Origin: Deltaproteobacteria bacterium UBA5756
GTDB taxonomy: Bacteria > Desulfobacterota > Syntrophorhabdia > Syntrophorhabdales > Syntrophorhabdaceae
Assembly (NCBI GenBank): GCA_002418985.1
Contig: DIFE01000157.1
Span: forward strand, 1 to 56,252
Length of the DNA stretch: 56,252 nt
Reading direction: 5' to 3'
The first letter of the stretch is position 1, and each line of letters opens with the position of its first letter. The notes under the pieces were generated by a model. That model was not told the DNA's origin, searched no databases, and saw only the letters and a program-made list of their open reading frames with translations. The translations under genes and the position numbers were made by a program. Shown piece after piece: positions 1-7,535 of this stretch.

Positions 1-51
1 GAGAATCAATGACTGCCGGATAAGGTAACCTGGTTTTGAAGTGCGGGATTT

Positions 52-113
52 ACCTGTCCTGAATTATTGTTTTATAAGGAACGCATTTTGGGAAACGGAT
101 TATCCTGGACAGC
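52..113. repeat. Dispersed inverted-repeat element, copy 1
   Basis: The first 140 bases hold no gene, but positions 52-113 are homologous to the reverse complement of 21701-21757. The shared parts are a 20-base block (TTACCTGTCCTGAATNATTG, one mismatch between copies) and a second block reading GGGAAAYGGATA followed by TCYTGGACAG. The element is bounded by inverted arms CTGTCC and GGACAG. This copy has about 11 extra central bases compared with the other. No function is known to me; it resembles a small non-autonomous repeat or REP-like element. Confidence 0.6.
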
Positions 114-140
114 AGTGATGACCGATGTTATATAAGACCC

Positions 141-779
141 ATGGCCACCAAGATAGTCTTCCTTGACTGCGATGGCACGCTCACAACGGTCAAAAGCAGT
201 TGGGAATACCTCCACCGGCGCCTGTCCCTGTGGAAGGGCAACGCCGACAAATATCAGGCGCTCTTCCGGCAGGGCAGGATCGATTACCATGAATTCTGCA
301 GAAGGGATGCCCTGATGTGGAAAGGGCTTGATATCGACAGCGTCGAGTCCGTTGTGCACGAAATACCCTATCAGCCGGGGGCTCGGGGGCTTGTCCGGTC
401 CTTGAGGGCGGCCGGCGTGATCACCGTCATTATCTCTACGGGGCTTTCCCTGCTTGTGGATAAGGTAGGGCGGGAGCTCTCCATCGACCTGTGCTTTTCC
501 AACGATCTTATCGTCAGGGACGGCATCCTTTCGGGCGAAATATGCATAAATGTCGATTACGACATGAAGGGCCCCATAGTGCGCCAGACACTGGAGCGCT
601 TCGGCCTCGCCTTCGATGAGGCCTCCGCGATCGGTGACGGTGAAGGCGACAGGGGAATGTTCGAAGAGGTCGGACTGCCCATTGGATTCAATATAAACGG
701 CGGCTCGCCGAACTTCCCCGGACGTACCGTCTATATTGAAGAGCTGCATGCAGCCAAATCCTTGCTGGGGGTTATCTGA
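141..779 (+). CDS. HAD-superfamily phosphatase, SerB-like
   Basis: This 212-residue protein is a haloacid dehalogenase-type phosphohydrolase. The N-terminal motif DCDGT supplies the nucleophile Asp9 and acid/base Asp11. A conserved Ser/Thr lies in the strand VIISTG, and a late acidic motif GDGEGD binds magnesium. The spacing leaves room for a small helical cap between motifs I and II, as in phosphoserine phosphatase (class IB). Length fits SerB-like enzymes (about 210-220 residues), but the substrate cannot be read from sequence. No strong ribosome binding site precedes the ATG. The stop codon overlaps the start of the next gene, so the two are probably co-transcribed. Confidence 0.8.
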   Translation: MATKIVFLDCDGTLTTVKSSWEYLHRRLSLWKGNADKYQALFRQGRIDYHEFCRRDALMWKGLDIDSVESVVHEIPYQPGARGLVRSLRAAGVITVIISTGLSLLVDKVGRELSIDLCFSNDLIVRDGILSGEICINVDYDMKGPIVRQTLERFGLAFDEASAIGDGEGDRGMFEEVGLPIGFNINGGSPNFPGRTVYIEELHAAKSLLGVI

Positions 780-1243
780 TGAAAAGATTTGCCGGGCGCG
801 CCGCGCTGCTTGTTTGTGTTTCCCTCATGTTTCTCGTCCCTTCCTGCGCACCGAAAAAGGTTAAAATCTACGACATACCGGAAGGTGCCCGCAGCGATGT
901 CGTTCAGATAGCGCTGGCTCAGCAGGGCAAGCAGTACCGCAGCGGCAACAAGGGGCCTGATTATTTCGACTGCAGCGGCCTCATCTACTTCACCTACAGG
1001 CAGGCAGGGATTTCAGTCCCGAAAACCGCGGAGGCCCAGGGGCGTTTCGGGGCCGAGATATCGCGCGGGGCCGTCCAACCCGGTGACCTTGTCCTTTTCA
1101 AGATCAAGAACGACGATCATATCGGCATTATGATCAACGGATCCGACTTCGTTCATGCCTCGAAATCCAGGGGCGTGGCCATAGATTCCCTCGAATCGAA
1201 GTACTGGCAAAGATATCTCGTGGGGTTCAGATCGTTGATGTAG
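779..1243 (+). CDS. NlpC/P60 family lipoprotein peptidase
   Basis: This 154-residue protein has an N-terminal hydrophobic segment ending in a lipobox-like VPSC (lipidated Cys23), followed by one NlpC/P60 domain. The triad is visible: Cys65 in FDCSGL, His114 in DDHIGIM and His126 in DFVHAS. The family cleaves peptide bonds in peptidoglycan stems, usually D-gamma-glutamyl-diaminopimelate, so a role in outer-membrane-anchored murein remodelling is likely. Its ATG overlaps the stop of the HAD gene by one base. It faces the thioredoxin-like gene convergently, with about 25 bases between stop codons. Confidence 0.88.
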   Translation: MKRFAGRAALLVCVSLMFLVPSCAPKKVKIYDIPEGARSDVVQIALAQQGKQYRSGNKGPDYFDCSGLIYFTYRQAGISVPKTAEAQGRFGAEISRGAVQPGDLVLFKIKNDDHIGIMINGSDFVHASKSRGVAIDSLESKYWQRYLVGFRSLM

Positions 1244-1268
1244 GGAATCCCCGCTTCCGGCTGGCACC

Positions 1269-1727
1269 CTAGCCCCCGCTCCCGGCATCTTTTTTCTTCA
1301 GATAATCGATCAGCGGCATCTTTTTGTAGTGTTTTCCGGTGAGGTAGGCGAGGACCGTCTTGAAGTCCTTTTTCCCTATAAGGCCGGGGATCTGTATGAG
1401 CTTCTTTCCCGTCTCGTCGAGAAGGATCGTCGTCGGATAACCCACAAGGTTGTTCTCCCTGACGATGTGCGGCGCGGTGTCCCCGTTGACGCGAAAATAT
1501 GCCACGCTCCTGCCGAGCTCTTCCCGTATCTCCTTCGTCTCCAGGACATCCCGGTCCATTCTCCTGCAGTAAGCTCACGAGGGCGTGAACAGGTACACGA
1601 CAGCGGGTTTCCTTTCCCTTACGATGCGTTCCCGAATCTGCTTCGTGGTCTCCTGTGCGAAGACGGTGCTGCAGCAAAAAAGGGAGAGGAAAAATGCGGT
1701 GACGATTAAGGCCCGTCGGGTTTGCAT
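1269..1727 (-). CDS. Secreted thioredoxin-fold protein with in-frame UGA (putative selenoprotein)
   Basis: Read through one TGA codon (1575-1577 on the minus strand), this frame gives a 152-residue protein. Residues 1-24 form a signal peptide with a VFA cleavage site. They are followed by a thioredoxin-like core: strand AVVYLFTPS, then U51-A-Y-C54 and RRMDRDVL, then the cis-proline loop VGYPTT and a terminal helix. The UGA sits exactly at the first cysteine of the CXXC redox motif, giving UXXC, and both flanks are well conserved thioredoxin-like sequence in the same frame. This is the classic pattern for selenocysteine. A SECIS-like hairpin follows immediately. The start was chosen as the ATG opening the signal peptide; there is no clear Shine-Dalgarno there. 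Alternatives are a nonsense mutation or sequencing error. No selA, selB or selC is present in the window. Confidence 0.78.
1542..1577 (-). promoter_or_regulatory. Candidate bacterial SECIS element
   Basis: Directly after the in-frame UGA (1577-1575, minus strand), eight bases lead into a perfect 5-bp stem, CAGGA (1566-1562) with TCCTG (1546-1542). Two inner A-U pairs leave a loop that begins GG. The UGA-to-loop distance is about 17 bases. Bacterial SECIS elements are known to be hairpins just 3' of the UGA with a G among the first two loop bases and a loop some 16-37 bases from the UGA, so this fits. The stem is short, so the call depends on the protein evidence. Confidence 0.5.
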
Positions 1728-1882
1728 GGTCAATAGTATCAGAAACAGAACCGTGCTGCAAACGCGCCGGCAAACCCGGCCGTCCAGGACCCTCTCTTTC
1801 CGGAAAAAACCCCCTTCGGGGTGCGCCGTTTCCCGGGTAGCAAGCGAGAAGCCGCCTGGCACACGGCGACATGTAAAAGTTG

Positions 1883-1911
1883 TTGACTTGGTCAAAAATG
1901 TCCTGTAGAAT
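1883..1911 (+). promoter_or_regulatory. Sigma70-type promoter upstream of dnaA
   Basis: TTGACT (1883-1888) and TAGAAT (1906-1911) are separated by 17 bases and lie about 125 bases before dnaA. The -35 box is embedded in the palindrome TTGAC-TTG-GTCAA, which could be an operator. Confidence 0.6.
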
Positions 1912-1996
1912 TGGTTATACTTTATCCGGCACATTACCGTTGAAAGATTTCTCAGTTACATTTGAGTTAATTCCAAACCTCTGGGGTACTTACTAA

Positions 1997-2005
1997 TTTT
2001 CCACA
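1997..2005 (+). promoter_or_regulatory. DnaA-box-like site before dnaA
   Basis: TTTTCCACA differs from the consensus DnaA box TTATCCACA by one base. It sits in the AT-rich leader between the predicted dnaA promoter and the start codon. It could mediate dnaA autoregulation or belong to the replication origin. Only one convincing box is seen here. Confidence 0.4.
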
Positions 2006-2037
2006 TATGTTGAAAAGTTGTTGAAAAAATCCATGCC

Positions 2038-3354
2038 ATGTCCGATATCCTTTCACAAATAAAGCCGAAAATTGCCTCGATTGTCAGCGAGGATAGCTTC
2101 AAAACCTGGATCGAGCCCTTGAGTTTTATCGACCTTCAGAATGATAATTGCCGTATCGCGGTACCGAATGCCTTTTTTCGCGATTGGGTGGCGGAGAATT
2201 TTGAATCCATCATTGTGGCACTCCTCAAGGACGTCACCAAAGAAAACATAAAGATAGAGTATGTTCTGAACAGGGATGAAAAAATAGAGGAAAAGAAGAA
2301 GGTCATTCTCCGCAAGCCGGCAAACTACAGTCAGTTCAATCCCAAATATACCTTCGAAAACTTCGTCGTCGGCACGAGCAATCAGTTTGCAAATGCCGCC
2401 TGCCTGGCAGTCTCGACTAATCCGGGAAAAACTTATAACCCCCTCTTCATATACGGGGGCGTGGGCCTCGGCAAAACCCACCTGCTCAACGCCGTCGGCA
2501 ACTTTCTCGTGAAGCACGGGACAACCAATTCCGAACGCATATGTTATATCACGGCGGAAACATTTACAAATGAACTCATCAATTCCATACGCTATGAAAA
2601 AATGGAGGATTTCCGGAACAGGTTTCGAAAGATGGACATCATCCTCATCGACGACATTCAATTCATCGCCGGCAAGGAAAGAACCCAGGCCGAGTTCTTT
2701 CACACCTTCAATACCCTTTACGACAATATGAAACAGATCATTGTCACCAGTGACAAATTCCCCCGGGATATTGAAAATTTTGAAGAACGTCTTAAATCGC
2801 GGTTCGAATGGGGTCTCGTCGCCGACATACAGTCGCCCGATATAGAAACGAAGGTCGCCATCCTCAATAAAAAGGCGGAACAGGAAAAGATCGACCTGCC
2901 TCTTGATGTGGCCTTCTTCATCGCCACTAATTCCGAGGATTCCATCCGTTCCCTCGAGGGCACGCTGATCCGGGTCGGTGCATATGCATCTCTCAACAAC
3001 AGCCCGATCACAACGGACCTCGTCAAGCGGACTATGAGCCATATTATCAAGGAAAAAAACAAGGAAATTACCATCGATATGATCCTGAAAGAAGTCTGTT
3101 CCCATTTCTCCGTTACCCTCGGAGACATAAAATCCGGCAAGCGCATAAAGTCCATTATGCTGCCGCGGCAAGTTGCAATGTATCTATCGAGAAAGATGAC
3201 GGAATCGTCGCTCGTCAGTATTGGAGAAAAGTTCGGCGGTAAGGACCACGCCACGGTAATTCATTCAATCAAGAAGATAGATGGTGAATTACATGTTAAA
3301 AAGGAGTTGAAAGGTGTTGTTGAAAAGATTGTTCAGAAACTAAAGTCAACATGA
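2038..3354 (+). CDS. dnaA: Chromosomal replication initiator protein DnaA
   Basis: This 438-residue protein initiates replication by binding DnaA boxes and melting oriC. An N-terminal helicase-loading domain (about 1-80) is followed by a short linker. The AAA+ core carries Walker A (GGVGLGKTH) and Walker B (ILIDDIQFI), and the C-terminal DNA-binding helix-turn-helix includes the signature FGGKDHATVIHS. The length is at the short end for the family because of a small domain II. The upstream region has a good promoter and a DnaA-box-like site. The ATG used gives the usual N terminus (MSDILSQIKP), though the Shine-Dalgarno is weak. It is followed by dnaN as in most bacteria. Confidence 0.98.
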   Translation: MSDILSQIKPKIASIVSEDSFKTWIEPLSFIDLQNDNCRIAVPNAFFRDWVAENFESIIVALLKDVTKENIKIEYVLNRDEKIEEKKKVILRKPANYSQFNPKYTFENFVVGTSNQFANAACLAVSTNPGKTYNPLFIYGGVGLGKTHLLNAVGNFLVKHGTTNSERICYITAETFTNELINSIRYEKMEDFRNRFRKMDIILIDDIQFIAGKERTQAEFFHTFNTLYDNMKQIIVTSDKFPRDIENFEERLKSRFEWGLVADIQSPDIETKVAILNKKAEQEKIDLPLDVAFFIATNSEDSIRSLEGTLIRVGAYASLNNSPITTDLVKRTMSHIIKEKNKEITIDMILKEVCSHFSVTLGDIKSGKRIKSIMLPRQVAMYLSRKMTESSLVSIGEKFGGKDHATVIHSIKKIDGELHVKKELKGVVEKIVQKLKST

Positions 3355-3471
3355 TTCAACAGTCGCCTTCGTTTTCTGCACAGAGTAGGTATTCAGTTAA
3401 TCCAGTGATGTTAGTTGGTTGCAACGTTTTCAACATTTTAACACCACTTATCTGTTATGAGGAGTTACTAT
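3355..3471 (+). other. AT-rich dnaA-dnaN intergenic region, possible origin element
   Basis: This 117-base gap contains TTCTGCACA (3374-3382), one mismatch from the DnaA-box consensus, and AT-rich stretches around GTTTTCAACATTTTAAC. Together with the box before dnaA it could be part of oriC, but no dense cluster of boxes is visible. The strong ribosome binding site GAGGAG for dnaN lies at its end. Confidence 0.3.
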
Positions 3472-4557
3472 ATGAAAATAATATTAGATAAGAACAGAAT
3501 CCTGCAGCCAATATCCAAAATTGTATCGATAACCGAGAAAAGGTCCCTTATGCCTATCCTTTCCAACATCCTCATCGATTTTGGAAAAGAGAAGACCACG
3601 GTCTATTCCACGGACTTGGAAGTGAGCGCCATCACGTATATAGATTTTGTCACCGACATCGAAAAAAAGGTTGTTGTGCATGGAAGAAAGTTTCTCGAGA
3701 TACTCAAGGAACTTGACAATGAAGACATAGAATTCGACTTTGAGGACAACGTGATGACCATCAGGCAAAAGATGACGGAGATATCCTTGAGCCTTCAGGA
3801 TCCCGAGGAGTTTCCGGAAACGAAGGAGATTACAGGGAAAGAGGAGTTTACAGTCCCCGGCAGTATTCTTCTGGAGATGATAGACAAGGTGGAATTCGCG
3901 GTATCCGTTGACGAGACGCGGTACATCCTCACAGGCATGTACATGAGAGGCCACGACGGCAGGGTGGCCGTGGTGGGAACAGATGGTTTCCGAATGGCCC
4001 TTTATCAGAAGGAAATTGACGGCCTTGCCTCTTTCCAGGGCATGACGATTCCCAAGAGGTCTATAAGCGAAGTGGAAAGGGTGATCGGGGAGGATGAGGA
4101 CGTCAGGATTGTGATAGACGATAAACATGTCCAGTTCAGCACGGAGAAGATGAAAATAATATCCAGGATAATTGAAGGTAATTTTCCTGATTATGAGAAT
4201 GTATTGCCGTCAGGCAACACAAACATCGCGGAGGTGGATAGAGAGGCCTTATTCAAGGGACTCAAGAAGGTTTCCTCAATCATCGGCAGATCGGAACCGG
4301 TGAAGATAACCTTTGAGAATAATTCCATGACGATCGAAGCGGAATCGGACATCGGCCGGGCAAAAGAGGTTATCGCCGTAAAGTACGAGGGCGAAGAGGC
4401 CACGATGAATTTCAACGTAAAGTTTCTCATTGATGTGGTAAGTCACCTCACAAGCGACGAGGTAACCATAGCGGCGCCGAAGGCCTATGGCGCCGTCTTG
4501 TTCAAGGCAAAAGACATGGAGGGCTACAAGAATATTGTAATGCCGATAAGGATATGA
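3472..4557 (+). CDS. dnaN: DNA polymerase III beta subunit (sliding clamp)
   Basis: This 361-residue protein forms the ring-shaped processivity clamp that tethers DNA polymerase III to DNA. The three clamp domains are recognisable: the N-terminal part begins MKIILDKNRILQPI, the middle has RYILTGMYM and GTDGFRMAL, and the C terminus ends in the peptide-pocket segment YKNIVMPIRI. An upstream in-frame ATG at 3457 overlaps the GAGGAG ribosome binding site, so the start at 3472 is preferred. It is followed after three bases by gyrB; recF, often found between them, is missing. Confidence 0.97.
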   Translation: MKIILDKNRILQPISKIVSITEKRSLMPILSNILIDFGKEKTTVYSTDLEVSAITYIDFVTDIEKKVVVHGRKFLEILKELDNEDIEFDFEDNVMTIRQKMTEISLSLQDPEEFPETKEITGKEEFTVPGSILLEMIDKVEFAVSVDETRYILTGMYMRGHDGRVAVVGTDGFRMALYQKEIDGLASFQGMTIPKRSISEVERVIGEDEDVRIVIDDKHVQFSTEKMKIISRIIEGNFPDYENVLPSGNTNIAEVDREALFKGLKKVSSIIGRSEPVKITFENNSMTIEAESDIGRAKEVIAVKYEGEEATMNFNVKFLIDVVSHLTSDEVTIAAPKAYGAVLFKAKDMEGYKNIVMPIRI

Positions 4558-4560
4558 CAA

Positions 4561-6921
4561 ATGGGTGAATACGGAGCGGAAAGTATAAAAATACTTGGCG
4601 GCCTCGACGCCGTCAGGAAAGTCCCATCGATGTATATCGGAAACACGAATATCGAGGGATTGCACCACCTCATCTACGAACTTGTTGACAACAGCGTTGA
4701 CGAGGCATTGGAAGGGTACTGCAACAGGATAGCAATTACGATTCATCGTGACAACAGCGTTACCGTCGAAGACAACGGCAGGGGTATACCTGTTGCCATG
4801 CACGCCGAAGAAAATATGTCGGCCCTGGAAGTCGTTCTCACCAAGCTGCATGCCGGCGGTAAATTTGACAAGGATACCTACCGGTACTCAGCCGGCCTTC
4901 ACGGCGTGGGCCTTTCGGTTGTCAACGCGCTGTCGGAATATCTTGAAATAGAAGTGAAAAGGGCGGGTAACGTCTATTACCAGCGCTATGAACAGGGCAC
5001 CCGGATGAACGACCTGGCTGTGATCGGAGACACGGAAAGTACCGGCACCAAGGTGAAGTTCAAGGCGGATACCACCATATTTGAAACGACAGAATACAGT
5101 TATGATACCCTGGCACACCGCATGAGGGAAATTTCCTTTCTGAACAATGGCATCCACATCATCCTCAGCGACGAAAGAAAGGGCAGAAAACAGGATTTCA
5201 AGCATGAGGGCGGGATTCGTTCCTTCGTAAAATATCTCAATGCGAGCAAGACGGTCCTTTTTGACGAGCCCATCTACGTTTCAAATTCAAGACAATCTCT
5301 GGACCTTCTGGAGGTTGCCATTCAATATAACGACGGATATAACGAGAATATATACAGCTTTGTCAATAATGTTAACACGAAGGAAGGCGGAACTCATGTA
5401 ACCGGTTTCCGCGGCGCCCTCACCAGGTGCGTCAATGGGTTCATCCAGGCCAACATGCAGGGCAAGATCAAGGAAAACTTGAGCGGCGACGATATCAAAG
5501 AAGGCCTCGTCGCGGTAATCAATATCAAGGTTCAGAACCCGCAGTTCGAGGGACAGACAAAAACGAAACTCGGCAACAGCGAGATAAAAGGCATCGTCGA
5601 ATCCCTCTTGAACGAGAAAATAGCCGAATATCTCGAACTCAACCCCCACATAGCCAAGGCCATCATCGGCAAGGCAATCGAGGCACGGCGTGCCCGGGAA
5701 GCGGCGAAAAAGGCGAAAGACCTCGTGAAGAGCAAAAGCCTCATCGAGAACGGGATCCTGCCCGGAAAGCTTGCCGATTGCCAGGAAACCGACCCCGTGC
5801 AATGCGAGCTTTACATTGTCGAGGGCGATTCGGCGGGCGGCTCGGCCAAACAGGGCCGTGACCGGAAGACCCAGGCCATACTGCCGCTGAGAGGCAAAAT
5901 ACTGAACGTCGAAAAATCCAGGCAGGAGAAGGTCCTGACGAACCAGGAGATACGCAACGTGTATCTCGCCGTCGGGATAGGCCCCGAGAGCAAAGGGCGC
6001 CTGCGCTATCACAAGGTCATCATTATGACGGATGCCGACGTGGACGGTTCACACATACGGACGCTCTTGCTTACTTTTTTCTATCGTCAAATGCCGGACC
6101 TTCTCGCTGAAGGGCACCTTTTCATTGCCCAGCCGCCCCTCTACAAAATAAAGGCCGGCAGCAAGGAGTCTTATGCCAAGGACGAGGATGAATTTGAGCG
6201 CACCATAACCCAGAGGGGCATGGAAAAGACCCGCTGCGCAGTTAACGGTTCCACGCAGGAGGGCCTGGAGCTTGCCGAAAGAGTGGAAAAGATAAAGATC
6301 GTGGAAAATTATCTCCGGAACTCCCTTTTTGACGGCGTCGACCGTGAGGTGTCCATCGGCCTCATGCGTTTCGACCTGACGAAAAGAGAGGATTTTCAGA
6401 ACGAGACCAAACTGGAGAAGCTCCTCTCCTACCTTGCACCCGCGGGTTTTGCCGGCAAGATGGCCAGAGACCGGGAGCATAACCTCTATTGTATCGAGGT
6501 CGAGTCCAGGGTCGGCAAGGGAAAAACGATCAGGGTGGAATACGAGATGTGCACCGCCGGAGACTACATTGAGGCGTACAAGGCGTATATTTCCGTGAGA
6601 AACTTCTATGAGGAAGGGGTTCGCGTGACCGACGGGAACAAACCGCCGCTTACCATGCATCCCGATGAATTCTTGAGATATATCCTGGATAAGGGAAAAG
6701 AAGGGATCAGCATTCAGAGATACAAAGGCCTTGGCGAGATGAACGCCGTACAGCTTTGGGAAACGACGATGAATCCCGAAAAAAGAAAGCTTATGAAGGT
6801 AACTATCGAAGACGCCGTAGCCGCAGACCAGGTCTTCACGGTCCTTATGGGAAACAACATAGAGACACGCAGGGCCTTTATCGAGGAAAATGCCCTGAAT
6901 GTCAGAAATCTCGACATATGA
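4561..6921 (+). CDS. gyrB: DNA gyrase subunit B
   Basis: This 786-residue protein is the ATPase subunit of gyrase, which with GyrA introduces negative supercoils. Seen in order are the GHKL ATP site (DNSVDEALEGY, DNGRGIP), the transducer domain, the TOPRIM motifs EGDSAGGSAKQGRDR and DADVDGSHIRTL, and the C-terminal GyrA-binding motif QRYKGLGEMN. Length is typical, and no intein or insertion is seen. It starts three bases after dnaN. Its stop overlaps the coaE start in an ATGA arrangement. Confidence 0.98.
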   Translation: MGEYGAESIKILGGLDAVRKVPSMYIGNTNIEGLHHLIYELVDNSVDEALEGYCNRIAITIHRDNSVTVEDNGRGIPVAMHAEENMSALEVVLTKLHAGGKFDKDTYRYSAGLHGVGLSVVNALSEYLEIEVKRAGNVYYQRYEQGTRMNDLAVIGDTESTGTKVKFKADTTIFETTEYSYDTLAHRMREISFLNNGIHIILSDERKGRKQDFKHEGGIRSFVKYLNASKTVLFDEPIYVSNSRQSLDLLEVAIQYNDGYNENIYSFVNNVNTKEGGTHVTGFRGALTRCVNGFIQANMQGKIKENLSGDDIKEGLVAVINIKVQNPQFEGQTKTKLGNSEIKGIVESLLNEKIAEYLELNPHIAKAIIGKAIEARRAREAAKKAKDLVKSKSLIENGILPGKLADCQETDPVQCELYIVEGDSAGGSAKQGRDRKTQAILPLRGKILNVEKSRQEKVLTNQEIRNVYLAVGIGPESKGRLRYHKVIIMTDADVDGSHIRTLLLTFFYRQMPDLLAEGHLFIAQPPLYKIKAGSKESYAKDEDEFERTITQRGMEKTRCAVNGSTQEGLELAERVEKIKIVENYLRNSLFDGVDREVSIGLMRFDLTKREDFQNETKLEKLLSYLAPAGFAGKMARDREHNLYCIEVESRVGKGKTIRVEYEMCTAGDYIEAYKAYISVRNFYEEGVRVTDGNKPPLTMHPDEFLRYILDKGKEGISIQRYKGLGEMNAVQLWETTMNPEKRKLMKVTIEDAVAADQVFTVLMGNNIETRRAFIEENALNVRNLDI

Positions 6922-7535
6922 TAACCATCGGCATAACCGGGATCATCGGCAGCGGAAAAACGACGGCATCGACTGCCCTGAAGAATAAAGGAATTCCCGT
7001 TGTAGACCTTGACTTCCTTGCCAGGAATGCGCTCACGCTCACAGAGGTTCACGAAGACATACAAAGGGAATTGGGAAACGGATTTGTGGCTGAGGGCGAA
7101 ATAGTTGTCGAAAGACTGCGGGACCTTGTTTTTGCCGATAAGGAAAGACTGCGGAAGCTTGAGGCGATAATACACCCGAGGGTGTTGGCACAGCTGTGGC
7201 AGACCGTAAAGGAGCTTGAGGACACGGGTGAAAAGGCTGTTATCGTTGACGGCCCGCTCCTTTTCGAAACGGACCTTCACAAAAAGCTCGACAAGACCGT
7301 TGTCGTCACCGCCGATATGGGTGTCATCCGCGAGAGGTTGAAGATAAGGGGCATGGCCCCCGACGATATAGAAAAAAGGATATCCCATCAGATTCCGCTT
7401 TGGGAAAAGGAAAAGGTAGCTGACTATGTGCTCTTCAACAATGGAACCAGAGAAGATCTCGACAGGGAAATTGAAAATCTTTTGGAAAGGATTAATGAAT
7501 GGGAGGTAAGAACTCGATGCACCTCAACGACCTAA
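6918..7535 (+). CDS. coaE: Dephospho-CoA kinase
   Basis: This 205-residue protein phosphorylates the ribose 3'-OH of dephospho-CoA, the last step of CoA synthesis. The N terminus shows a P-loop (GITGIIGSGKTT). The family features VDLDFLAR, an IHPRV segment, VDGPLLFE and a lid arginine region (ERLKIRG) follow. The ATG overlaps the gyrB stop by four bases. Its 3' end overlaps the rho start by 19 bases in another frame, so gyrB, coaE and rho are translationally linked. Confidence 0.95.
   Translation: MITIGITGIIGSGKTTASTALKNKGIPVVDLDFLARNALTLTEVHEDIQRELGNGFVAEGEIVVERLRDLVFADKERLRKLEAIIHPRVLAQLWQTVKELEDTGEKAVIVDGPLLFETDLHKKLDKTVVVTADMGVIRERLKIRGMAPDDIEKRISHQIPLWEKEKVADYVLFNNGTREDLDREIENLLERINEWEVRTRCTSTT

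Noticed and set aside
72..749. Minus-strand open frame of 225 residues opposite the HAD phosphatase
   Set aside because: The plus-strand product has all HAD motifs; the antisense product has no family features.
1269..1559. A separate 96-residue protein downstream of the in-frame TGA
   Set aside because: It lacks a ribosome binding site, begins just after the redox motif and completes the thioredoxin fold of the upstream frame.
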